Below, one piece after another: positions 51,488-57,624 of a stretch of DNA of 57,624 nucleotides (the first letter of the stretch is position 1; every line of letters begins with the position of its first letter). The stretch is from assembly GCA_964223495.1 (NCBI GenBank), contig CAXQGL010000042.1, positions 1 to 57,624 of the forward strand. Reading direction: 5' to 3'. Position numbers and translations under genes: made by a program. This DNA comes from UBA8752 sp964223495 (GTDB lineage Bacteria > Bacteroidota > Bacteroidia > Flavobacteriales_D > Sanyastnellaceae). The notes under the pieces are model-generated. The model was not told where the DNA came from. It did no database searches and saw only the letters and a program-made list of their open reading frames with translations.

Positions 51488-52221
51488 GTCAACAGCAATT
51501 GGGTGATGACGAGGTTCGCAATCATCACGATGACGACACTGTAGACCACGGCCTTGGTGCTCGATCGGCCGACCTCCCTGGCGCCACCACTCGTATGGTA
51601 CCCATGATAGGCACTGACACTTGTGATAATCAGGGCGAAAATGCAGGTCTTGATCAGGGCATAGGCCACGTCGAAAGCCTGGAAGTCAATCTGTATGCCG
51701 TATTCATAATCGGCGAAGCTGCTGAGTTCCGCAGCGTTACAGATCCAGGCCCCCGCACCCATCCCCAGCACCATGGCGATGACCACGAGAAAGGGGAAAA
51801 TCAACAGGGACGCCAGCAACTTGGGCAGGACCAGATGCGAAATGCTCCGGACGCCCATGACCTCCAGGGCGTCAATCTGTTCGGTCACCTGCATCGTGCC
51901 GATCTGGGAAGCGATGTTCGACCCCACCTTTCCGGAGAGTATGACGGGAATGATGGTGGGAGCAAATTCCAGTATCATCGTCTGACGCACGGTGAAACCG
52001 ATGGTGTAGGCAGGCACCCAACCCCCGACCTGGTGCGCGGTCTGGATGGCGATGACCGCCCCCATGAACAGGCTCAGCAAGGCGACGATACCGAGGCTTT
52101 GGACGCCGATGGCCTCAAGCTCAACCAGGGTCGCCTGAAAGAACACCCTTCCTTTCTGCGGACGCCGCAAGGCTGAAGCCATGAAGGCGAAGTACCGACC
52201 GATATGGAATAGGAGTCCCAT
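51484..52221 (-). CDS. mlaE: MlaE-like ABC transporter permease
   Basis: A 245-residue permease with about five to six spans. It has E-L-E-A-I-G-V-Q-S-L, R-Q-T-M-I-L-E-F-A-P-T and G-S-N-I-A-S-Q-I-G-T-M, followed by E-Q-I-D-A-L-E-V-M-G, the conserved MlaE block. It moves phospholipid with MlaF. The ATG at 52221 is favoured over the GTG at 52242 because a TACCTTCG promoter motif lies between them, 8 bases upstream. Confidence 0.92.
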   Translation of the reverse strand: MGLLFHIGRYFAFMASALRRPQKGRVFFQATLVELEAIGVQSLGIVALLSLFMGAVIAIQTAHQVGGWVPAYTIGFTVRQTMILEFAPTIIPVILSGKVGSNIASQIGTMQVTEQIDALEVMGVRSISHLVLPKLLASLLIFPFLVVIAMVLGMGAGAWICNAAELSSFADYEYGIQIDFQAFDVAYALIKTCIFALIITSVSAYHGYHTSGGAREVGRSSTKAVVYSVVIVMIANLVITQLLLT

Positions 52222-52229
52222 GCCTCCGA

Positions 52230-52237
52230 CGAAGGTA
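52230..52237 (-). promoter_or_regulatory. Candidate -7 promoter element of mlaE operon (TACCTTCG)
   Basis: Minus-strand TACCTTCG, 8 bases before the mlaE ATG. It would drive mlaE, mlaF and the deiodinase-like gene, all joined by ATGA overlaps. Confidence 0.5.
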
Positions 52238-52403
52238 CACACCCTCCGTCCCGTTGATGAATGTCATCCAAGGCATAACCAACCGTCAATGTGGACGGCG
52301 CGACACGCCATCATCTTGCCAACAACGGAACAGTCCAAGGGACGCCGGGCCGGTGCAGCGCATACCGGGACAGAATGCGACTACATAAAGACCACGATAG
52401 ATG

Positions 52404-52437
52404 AAGCACCTTGCCCTGACCGGCGCGGTGCTTTTTT
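52404..52437 (+). terminator. Orphan intrinsic terminator on the plus strand
   Basis: AAGCACC, a 16-base loop, GGTGCTT, running into six T. The T-run follows the hairpin only on the plus strand. Both flanking genes (mlaE and manC) are on the minus strand, so nothing annotated is terminated in this direction. Read on the minus strand it lies just after manC but has a weak T-tract. It may be a bidirectional manC terminator or end an unannotated plus-strand RNA. Confidence 0.55.
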
Positions 52438-52458
52438 CTTGGGTGTCCAGGGCGCCGA

Positions 52459-53553
52459 TCAGACCAACGGCTCACCGTGGTCCGACTTGAGTCTGGACAC
52501 CACCTGCTTCACCCACTGCTCCTCACTTCTCGGGCAGATGAGCAGTGCGTCCGGCGTGTCCACAATGATGAAATCCTGGAGTCCCTTGGCCACGATCATC
52601 TTGCCTCCTTCACCGGCCACCATGAGTCCAGTGGCATCATCTCCAAGCAGGCGGACTCCGCTCGTGGCATTGTGGTCACCGTCCTTTTCGAGCTTGTCGT
52701 ACAGGGAGCCCCAGGTCCCGAGGTCGCTCCAACCGAAATTGCCCAGGACCACCCCCACGTTGGGTGCCCCCTCCATGATGCCATAGTCGATGGAGATATT
52801 TTCGGCCTCTCCGAAAATCTCCAAAACAGCCTCGGCCTCCCGCTCAGTGCCCAGGTCGTCCTTGCGCTCAATGAAGGCCCCGTGCAGATCCGGCAACTGC
52901 GCTTCGAATCGGTCCTGAATGGTCTCCAGGGACCACACGAATATGCCCGAATTCCAACAGAAGTCTCCTGAATCGATGAACTGACGGGCCAGCTCGAGAT
53001 CGGGCTTCTCTGTGAAAGTCCTCACCTGCTGCAGGCGCGGATCGAATGCACCGGGCAGCTCCTCGAACTGGATGTATCCATACCCGGTATCCGGCCGCGT
53101 GGGCGCAATGCCCACGGTCAACAACTGGCTGGTCTGTGCTGCCTGCCTGACGGCGACCCCCAGCACGTCCCGGAACCCCTCCTCGTCTTCGATCAGATGA
53201 TCGGCGGAGGCCACCACGATGGTGGCGTCCGGATCGCGCAGGGCGATGCGGTGATGGGCGTAGGCCAGACAGGGTGCCGTGTTCCGCATGAACGGCTCGC
53301 AGAGGATCTGGTCCTCCGGGATGCCGGGCAACTGGGCCATGATTTCGTCCTTGTAACGGACGTTGGTCACGACATACATGCGCCCATACGGCAACATGGG
53401 CTCCAGACGGTCGGCCGTCATCTGGATGAGCGTGCGGCCGCGGTCGAGGATGTCCAGGAATTGCTTCGGCCTGCCCGATCGGCTCATCGGCCAGAAGCGG
53501 GAGCCAACGCCCCCAGCCATGATTACGGCGTATGTGTGGTCGTGTAGGGCCAT
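52459..53553 (-). CDS. manC: Mannose-1-phosphate guanylyltransferase
   Basis: A 364-residue nucleotidyltransferase making GDP-mannose from GTP and mannose-1-phosphate for glycans. It has A-G-G-V-G-S-R-F-W-P-M-S-R (the GTP loop) at 13-25, F-T-E-K-P-D for sugar phosphate, and W-N-S-G-I-F-V-W and G-N-F-G-W-S-D-L-G-T-W. It lacks the extra C-terminal isomerase domain found in bifunctional ManC. The promoter TACCTTTG is 29 bases upstream, inside the overlapping small lipoprotein gene. Confidence 0.93.
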   Translation of the reverse strand: MALHDHTYAVIMAGGVGSRFWPMSRSGRPKQFLDILDRGRTLIQMTADRLEPMLPYGRMYVVTNVRYKDEIMAQLPGIPEDQILCEPFMRNTAPCLAYAHHRIALRDPDATIVVASADHLIEDEEGFRDVLGVAVRQAAQTSQLLTVGIAPTRPDTGYGYIQFEELPGAFDPRLQQVRTFTEKPDLELARQFIDSGDFCWNSGIFVWSLETIQDRFEAQLPDLHGAFIERKDDLGTEREAEAVLEIFGEAENISIDYGIMEGAPNVGVVLGNFGWSDLGTWGSLYDKLEKDGDHNATSGVRLLGDDATGLMVAGEGGKMIVAKGLQDFIIVDTPDALLICPRSEEQWVKQVVSRLKSDHGEPLV

Positions 53554-53765
53554 GTGGTGGTGCCTGTCCGCTGATTCGAAGGCAAAGGTAGCCCGAGCCT
53601 ATGCTGTCCTTCGACCCGGGAGAATGACGGGCAGGTCTTGCACTTCGGCTTGCGCTTGCGCTTGGGGCGTTGCACCTGCCGGTGGGGCGCACAATCCGCG
53701 AGGAAAATGGCCAGCAAGGCGAAGACCAGCGCCTGATATCGACCTCCTGAACACCGGAACCTCAT
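53523..53765 (-). CDS. Very small lipoprotein, basic and Cys-containing
   Basis: An 80-residue product. Signal peptide with lipobox-like L-A-D-C near residue 25, then a basic K-R-K-R-K-P-K-C-K-T-C-P-S-F segment. Short lipoproteins with a K-C-x-x-C-P ending are common in flavobacteria. The ATG overlaps the fumC stop as ATGA, good evidence of translation. The 3' end overlaps manC by 31 bases; the last 25 residues look unconstrained. Function is unknown. Confidence 0.55.
   Translation of the reverse strand: MRFRCSGGRYQALVFALLAIFLADCAPHRQVQRPKRKRKPKCKTCPSFSRVEGQHRLGLPLPSNQRTGTTTWPYTTTHTP
53583..53590 (-). promoter_or_regulatory. Candidate -7 promoter element of manC (TACCTTTG)
   Basis: Minus-strand TACCTTTG, a perfect TAnnTTTG, 29 bases before the manC ATG and inside the small lipoprotein gene. 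Confidence 0.5.
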
Positions 53766-55183
53766 CGCGTGCCCGTCATGTCTGCCGGCACCACCCAGCG
53801 ATCGTATTCCTCCTCCGTCAGATGACCGAGCGCCAATGCCGCCGCCTTCAAGGTTGTGCCCTCCTCATGCGCCTTCTGGGCGATGGCGGCGGCCTTGTAG
53901 TATCCGATGTGCGGATTCAGAGCCGTCACCAGCATCAAGCTGTCCTTGAGCAACTGGTCGATGCGGGCGCGATTGGGGGTGATGCCCTCCACGCACCTTT
54001 CTGCAAAGGAGGCACATGCTTCACCGAGCAGCCTCGCGGACTCGAGGATGTTGCGGGCCATCATCGGCTTGAACACGTTGAGTTCGAAATGCCCCTGGGC
54101 ACCCCCGATGGTCACGGCCACATCATTCCCCATCACCTGGGCGCACACCATGGTGAGTGCCTCGGCCTGGGTGGGGTTCACCTTGCCGGGCATGATGCTT
54201 GAACCGGGTTCATTGGCAGGCAGGGACAACTCGCCGATGCCACTGCGCGGTCCACTGCCCATCATGCGGATGTCGTGGGCGATCTTGTTGCAGCTGACGG
54301 CAAGCTGCTTGAGCGCCCCATGCGCCTCCACCACCGCGTCGTGCGAGGCGAGTGCCTCGAATTTGTTGGGTGCGCTCACGAAGGGATGTCCCGTCGACTC
54401 CGCCATGTACGCAGCCACCTTCTCGGCATATCCCACCGGCGCATTCAGCCCGGTGCCGACCGCCGTCCCCCCCAAGGCGAGTTCGGCGAGGTGATCGAGG
54501 GTGTTGCGCAATGCCCGCATCCCATGATCAAGCTGGGCGACATAACCACCGAATTCCTGGCCCAGGGTCAGCGGTGTGGCGTCCATCAAGTGGGTCCGGC
54601 CGATCTTCACGACGTTGCCCATCTCTTCAGCCTTGGTGGAGAGGGCATCCCGCATGCGCTGAACACCAGGCAAGGCGGTTCGGATGATGCGGTCATAGGC
54701 CGCGAGGTGCATGGCCGTCGGAAATGTGTCGTTCGAGCTCTGTGATTTGTTGGCGTCATCGTTCGGGTGCACCGGGCGCTCTCCTTCTCCGAGGGTGCCC
54801 CCGGCCAGCACATGGGCCCGATTGGCAATCACCTCGTTCACGTTCATGTTGGACTGGGTTCCCGAGCCGGTCTGCCACACCACGAGCGGAAAGCAATGGT
54901 CGAGATCGCCCGCGATGATCTCCTCGCAGACCCGGACGATCAAGTCCCGCTTATCCTCGGTGAGGATTCCGAGATCGCAATTCGCCCGGGCGGCGGCCAT
55001 CTTCAGATGGCCGAAGGCATGGATCACCTCGATCGGCATGCTTCCCGAAGGTCCGATGGGAAAATTGTGTCTGCTGCGCTCGGTCTGGGCGCCCCAGTAT
55101 TGGTCCGCGGGGACCGCGACTTCGCCGAGGGTGTCCTTTTCTATGCGGGTGTTCATGTCCATCTTGGAATGCTGGATTTCCAT
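53762..55183 (-). CDS. fumC: Class II fumarate hydratase
   Basis: A 473-residue TCA-cycle enzyme interconverting fumarate and malate. The I-E-K-D-T-L-G-E-V and Y-W-G-A-Q-T-E-R-S-R start, H-P-N-D-D-A-N-K-S-Q-S-S-N-D-T-F-P-T active-site loop, and G-S-S-I-M-P-G-K-V-N-P catalytic loop are all complete. ATGs at 55183, 55162 and 55156 are possible; 55156 best fits the family. prfB ends 4 bases before the first. The stop overlaps the small lipoprotein gene by ATGA. Confidence 0.97.
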   Translation of the reverse strand: MEIQHSKMDMNTRIEKDTLGEVAVPADQYWGAQTERSRHNFPIGPSGSMPIEVIHAFGHLKMAAARANCDLGILTEDKRDLIVRVCEEIIAGDLDHCFPLVVWQTGSGTQSNMNVNEVIANRAHVLAGGTLGEGERPVHPNDDANKSQSSNDTFPTAMHLAAYDRIIRTALPGVQRMRDALSTKAEEMGNVVKIGRTHLMDATPLTLGQEFGGYVAQLDHGMRALRNTLDHLAELALGGTAVGTGLNAPVGYAEKVAAYMAESTGHPFVSAPNKFEALASHDAVVEAHGALKQLAVSCNKIAHDIRMMGSGPRSGIGELSLPANEPGSSIMPGKVNPTQAEALTMVCAQVMGNDVAVTIGGAQGHFELNVFKPMMARNILESARLLGEACASFAERCVEGITPNRARIDQLLKDSLMLVTALNPHIGYYKAAAIAQKAHEEGTTLKAAALALGHLTEEEYDRWVVPADMTGTR

Positions 55184-55187
55184 GGTG

Positions 55188-56294
55188 TCAACCCTCCGTT
55201 GCTGCCCTTTCCGAGGCGGCGTGCATCAGGTTGGCCTTGAGCATGGCTTCAATATCGCCGTTGAGCACGGCATCCGTGTTCGACGTTTCGAAGCTCGAAC
55301 GCAGGTCCTTGACCATCTTGTACGGTTGCAGCACGTAAGAGCGGATCTGTGATCCCCACTCGATCTTCTTCTTGCCTGCCTCGATTTCCGCCCGAGCCTC
55401 ATTGCGCTTGGCCATCTCCATCTCGTAAAGCTGTGACTTCAGAAGCTGGATGGCCTTTTCCTTGTTTCCGAGCTGTGAACGCGTTTCAGTATTGTCGATG
55501 ATGATGCCCGTCGGCTTGTGCCTCAGCCGCACACCGGTTTCCACCTTGTTCACATTCTGACCGCCCGCGCCGCCGGAGCGGAACGTGTCCCAGGTGATGT
55601 CCGCGGGATTGACCTCGATCTCGATGCTGTCGTCCACCAGGGGATACACGTAAACCGAAACAAAGGAAGTGTGCCTCCGTGCCTGCGAGTCATATGGGCT
55701 GATGCGCACCAACCGGTGCACGCCATTCTCACCCTTGAGCATGCCGAAAGCATAGTCGCCATCGACCTCCATGGTGATTTGCTTGACCCCCGCCACATCG
55801 CCATCCTGACGGTCGATTTCCTTCACCTTGAATCCGGCCTTGTCCGCGTACATCGTGTACATGCGCAGGAGCATGCCCGCCCAATCGCAGGACTCCGTAC
55901 CCCCGGCTCCGGCCGTGATCTGTACCACCGCATTGAGCCCGTCCGCCTCATCAGAGAGCATCTGCTTGAACTCGAGCTCCTCGATGCACCCGATCAGGTC
56001 TTCATGCTGCGAAATGACCTCCTCTTCGGTGCTCTCGCCCTCCTTGAAGAAATCGAAGAGGACCTGCAGGTCCTCGATGGCCGTCTCCGCCCGCTCATAT
56101 TCCTCCACCCAGGCCTTTTTGCCCCTCATCCGACGCATGACCTTCTCCGCCTCCTTGGCATCATTCCAGAATTCCGGGTCCTGGGAAAGCTTCTCATCCT
56201 CCTGGATATCGATGCGCTTCTGTTCGATGGCCAGGTAGCCCTTGAGGGCCAGCACGCGCTCACGTGCGGATTGGATCTGATCGGCATTCAGCAT
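55188..56294 (-). CDS. prfB: Peptide chain release factor 2, uninterrupted frame
   Basis: A 368-residue factor that reads UGA and UAA and releases the finished protein. The G-G-Q motif is in G-G-A-G-G-Q-N-V-N-K; the codon-recognition tripeptide region reads S-P-Y where E. coli RF2 has S-P-F. The frame is continuous through K-G-Y-L near residue 21, where many bacteria have a programmed +1 frameshift at an in-frame UGA. So autoregulation by frameshift is absent. The start overlaps recX by 7 bases; a TAAATTTG motif lies 7 bases upstream. Confidence 0.95.
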   Translation of the reverse strand: MLNADQIQSARERVLALKGYLAIEQKRIDIQEDEKLSQDPEFWNDAKEAEKVMRRMRGKKAWVEEYERAETAIEDLQVLFDFFKEGESTEEEVISQHEDLIGCIEELEFKQMLSDEADGLNAVVQITAGAGGTESCDWAGMLLRMYTMYADKAGFKVKEIDRQDGDVAGVKQITMEVDGDYAFGMLKGENGVHRLVRISPYDSQARRHTSFVSVYVYPLVDDSIEIEVNPADITWDTFRSGGAGGQNVNKVETGVRLRHKPTGIIIDNTETRSQLGNKEKAIQLLKSQLYEMEMAKRNEARAEIEAGKKKIEWGSQIRSYVLQPYKMVKDLRSSFETSNTDAVLNGDIEAMLKANLMHAASERAATEG

Positions 56295-56758
56295 GAGGGG
56301 TCAAATTTAGGGGGCACAACCTCCGCTGCCACCGCCTCACGCGCCACTTCCAACGGGAATCCCCGCCGCATCAGCGCACCAATGGTATCAGCGGCCAGCT
56401 CGTCATTCCTACCCTTTCGGCGCTTGCGGACGGCACGTTTGCCCGCCTCGAGCACATCCTGCTCCGCAATGCCCGCGACCGCTCCTTCGGCCAAGACGTC
56501 GGAAATCCCGTGTTCCATCCTCAATGCCGCGAGGACCTTGAGCGGACCCCAACCCCTCAGCCGGACATGGTCTGTGGCATAGGCCTCGGCAAAACGCCGC
56601 TCATCGAGGTACCCCTCAGCCTTGAGGGATGCAATCAGTTCATCGGCAAGTTCCGCTTCGCCCCAGGACATCAGCTTCCGACGGACCTGTGCCGGCGAAC
56701 GCTCGGCACGGGCGCACCAATGTCGTATCTTCGAGGAAACGTCTTTTTTTGAATCCAC
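56288..56758 (-). CDS. recX: Regulatory protein RecX
   Basis: A 156-residue helical-repeat modulator of RecA from a GTG at 56758. It has the three-helix RecX repeats: R-S-P-A-Q-V-R-R-K-L near the start, G-Y-L-D-E-R-R-F-A-E-A-Y, R-G-W-G-P-L-K-V and L-M-R-R-G-F-P-L-E-V-A at the end. The open frame extends to 56860, but the GTG gives the normal length and has TAGCTTCC 5 bases upstream. It overlaps prfB at its 3' end. Confidence 0.87.
   Translation of the reverse strand: MDSKKDVSSKIRHWCARAERSPAQVRRKLMSWGEAELADELIASLKAEGYLDERRFAEAYATDHVRLRGWGPLKVLAALRMEHGISDVLAEGAVAGIAEQDVLEAGKRAVRKRRKGRNDELAADTIGALMRRGFPLEVAREAVAAEVVPPKFDPSC
56302..56309 (-). promoter_or_regulatory. Candidate -7 promoter element of prfB (TAAATTTG)
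   Basis: Minus-strand TAAATTTG, a perfect TAnnTTTG, 7 bases before the prfB ATG and inside the end of recX. It would give prfB its own promoter. Confidence 0.5.
56726..56733 (+). promoter_or_regulatory. Candidate -7 promoter element of the DUF349 gene (TATCTTCG)
   Basis: Plus-strand TATCTTCG inside recX, 110 bases before the DUF349 ATG. It predicts a leader of about 100 bases. Confidence 0.4.
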
Positions 56759-56843
56759 TGCGCGGAAGCTACATCGCAGCGCGCTGATTGGAACGCCACT
56801 TGCAAACCACCGGGAACGCCTGGTGAAGCCTACTGAAAACGCC

Positions 56844-57624
56844 ATGAAAGCCGAGATCAATCAGCGCATCGCGACGTTGCTGGAGAACCCGGAAATTGAA
56901 ACGGTCCGGGTGGAAATCCGCACCGCTTTCGAAGTCTACAAGGATGCGCGGGAAAAAGATGTGACGACACAGCGTGCCGCATTCGACAAGGAGGAGCATC
57001 CCGCCCCTGAGCCCGGTGAGGAGCCCATTCGTTTCAGCTACCAACCCGATGAGGAGGACGCCCGGAATGACGACATGTACAAGGCTTTCCGGGAACGGGA
57101 AAAGGCTTGGCGTGAGAAGGTCGCCGCCGAGCAGCGGGCCAACCTCGAAGGGAAGCAGGCCATCCTGGACAAGATGCGCGAACTCGTGGCCAATGAGGAA
57201 CACATCGGGAAGATGTTCGACGCTTTCAACGCCCTGACGGAGGAGTGGAACGCCGTGGGCAACGTGCCGGGTGACCAATACCGGGAGGTACACGATTCAT
57301 GGCACCGTCTGCGGGACGATTTTTTCTACAACGTCAACATCTACAAGCAGTTGCAGGACCATGACCTGCAGATCAACCTCAAGAAGAAGGAGGAACTCAT
57401 CACCCAGGCCGCGCAGCTCGAGACGGTATCTGACCTCAAGGAGAAGGAGATGCTGGCCCGCAGCTACATGAAAGCCTGGTTCGACATCGGGCCCAGTCCA
57501 AGGGAAACCTATGAGCAACTGGCGGGTACCTTCTTCGGCCACACGCGCGGTGCGCTCGATCAGGTCAAGGCCCATTACGACGCCATCAGAGAAGGCTTCC
57601 AGCAGAACCTGGAGGCGAAACAGG
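56844..57624 (+). CDS. DUF349-domain coiled-coil protein, cut by window edge
   Basis: The first 260 codons of a longer gene. It is highly charged and helical. After an acidic N-terminal region of about 75 residues come repeats of the DUF349 type, for example L-T-E-E-W-N-A-V-G-N-V-P near 137-148 followed by L-R-D-D-F-F. These W-x-x-x-G-x-V-P helical units recur in the family. ATG at 56844 is used; an in-frame GTG at 56823 is possible. The function is not known; Bacteroidota versions are large and cytoplasmic. Confidence 0.85.
   Translation, partial: MKAEINQRIATLLENPEIETVRVEIRTAFEVYKDAREKDVTTQRAAFDKEEHPAPEPGEEPIRFSYQPDEEDARNDDMYKAFREREKAWREKVAAEQRANLEGKQAILDKMRELVANEEHIGKMFDAFNALTEEWNAVGNVPGDQYREVHDSWHRLRDDFFYNVNIYKQLQDHDLQINLKKKEELITQAAQLETVSDLKEKEMLARSYMKAWFDIGPSPRETYEQLAGTFFGHTRGALDQVKAHYDAIREGFQQNLEAKQ

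Noticed and set aside
52222..52458. Possible tRNA or riboswitch in the largest gap
   Set aside because: No cloverleaf with a TTC-loop or CCA and no known riboswitch core could be found; only the hairpin/T-run is supported.
55660..55710. S-P-Y in place of RF2 S-P-F as evidence of altered stop-codon use
   Set aside because: I recall Tyr at this place in other Bacteroidota RF2, so it is probably a lineage variant.
1..57624. Mobile elements, CRISPR arrays, tandem repeats
   Set aside because: No transposase, integrase, direct-repeat series or spacer pattern was seen on either strand.

Overview
The window is a stretch of core chromosome from a GC-rich member of the Bacteroidota, most likely a Flavobacteriales-type lineage. 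The evidence is the set of phylum-typical genes and gene orders: acpP-fabF-rnc-IPExxxVDY-pyk; ricT-gldH; DUF4271-hemD-rnpA-S41 protease; lspA next to a degenerate DksA-like protein; an IspG with the long central insert; a T9SS cargo protease; a TonB-dependent receptor. Promoter-like TAnnTTTG/TAnnTTCG motifs also fit. I saw no rRNA, tRNA, IS element, prophage, CRISPR array or plasmid function. No gene-free stretch exceeds 300 bases; the largest is the 237-base gap at 52222-52458.

Layout. 1-6.3 kb: a cut-off exported G8-like protein, two small membrane proteins (DUF6427/DUF6341-like), purD, a fused GT2-GT9 glycosyltransferase and an O-antigen-ligase-like protein. 6.3-12.2 kb: a minus-strand run of S41 protease, rnpA, hemD, DUF4271 and a lamin-tail-domain surface protein. 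12.3-16.2 kb: asd, a secreted Kunitz-domain protein and convergent metG. 16.2-27.8 kb: a long plus-strand series with an unknown single-pass membrane protein, kbl, a FAD oxidoreductase, a GbsR/MarR regulator, ferritin, a YfiR-like/TPR/HAMP-SpoIIE signalling trio, a CLC transporter and a di-haem peroxidase.

27.8-39.2 kb: M43 metalloprotease (T9SS cargo), rhodanese lipoprotein, gldH, ricT, holB, TonB receptor, recO, MoxR ATPase and VWA protein. 39.4-45.7 kb: ispG, lspA, DksA-like protein and ileS. 45.8-52.2 kb: pyk, IPExxxVDY protein, rnc, fabF, acpP, an iodotyrosine-deiodinase-like nitroreductase and mlaF/mlaE. 52.5 kb to the end: manC, a tiny lipoprotein, fumC, prfB, recX and a cut-off DUF349 protein.

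Most genes are housekeeping: translation, lipid and isoprenoid synthesis, envelope assembly, DNA repair. Observations I rate highest are: (i) an isoleucyl-tRNA synthetase whose HxGH signature reads GIHH, the altered form linked to mupirocin hyper-resistance in some type 2 IleRS; (ii) a flavoprotein with the E/Y/K lid triad spacing of iodotyrosine deiodinase; (iii) a bacterial Kunitz domain with Glu at the P1 site; (iv) promoter motifs 4-5 bases before start codons, implying leaderless mRNAs; (v) frequent NTGA stop/start overlaps, including GTG and TTG starts and perhaps CTG for rnpA; (vi) palindromes around a GbsR-like regulator and ferritin. I did not find a clearly new multi-gene defence or mobile system.
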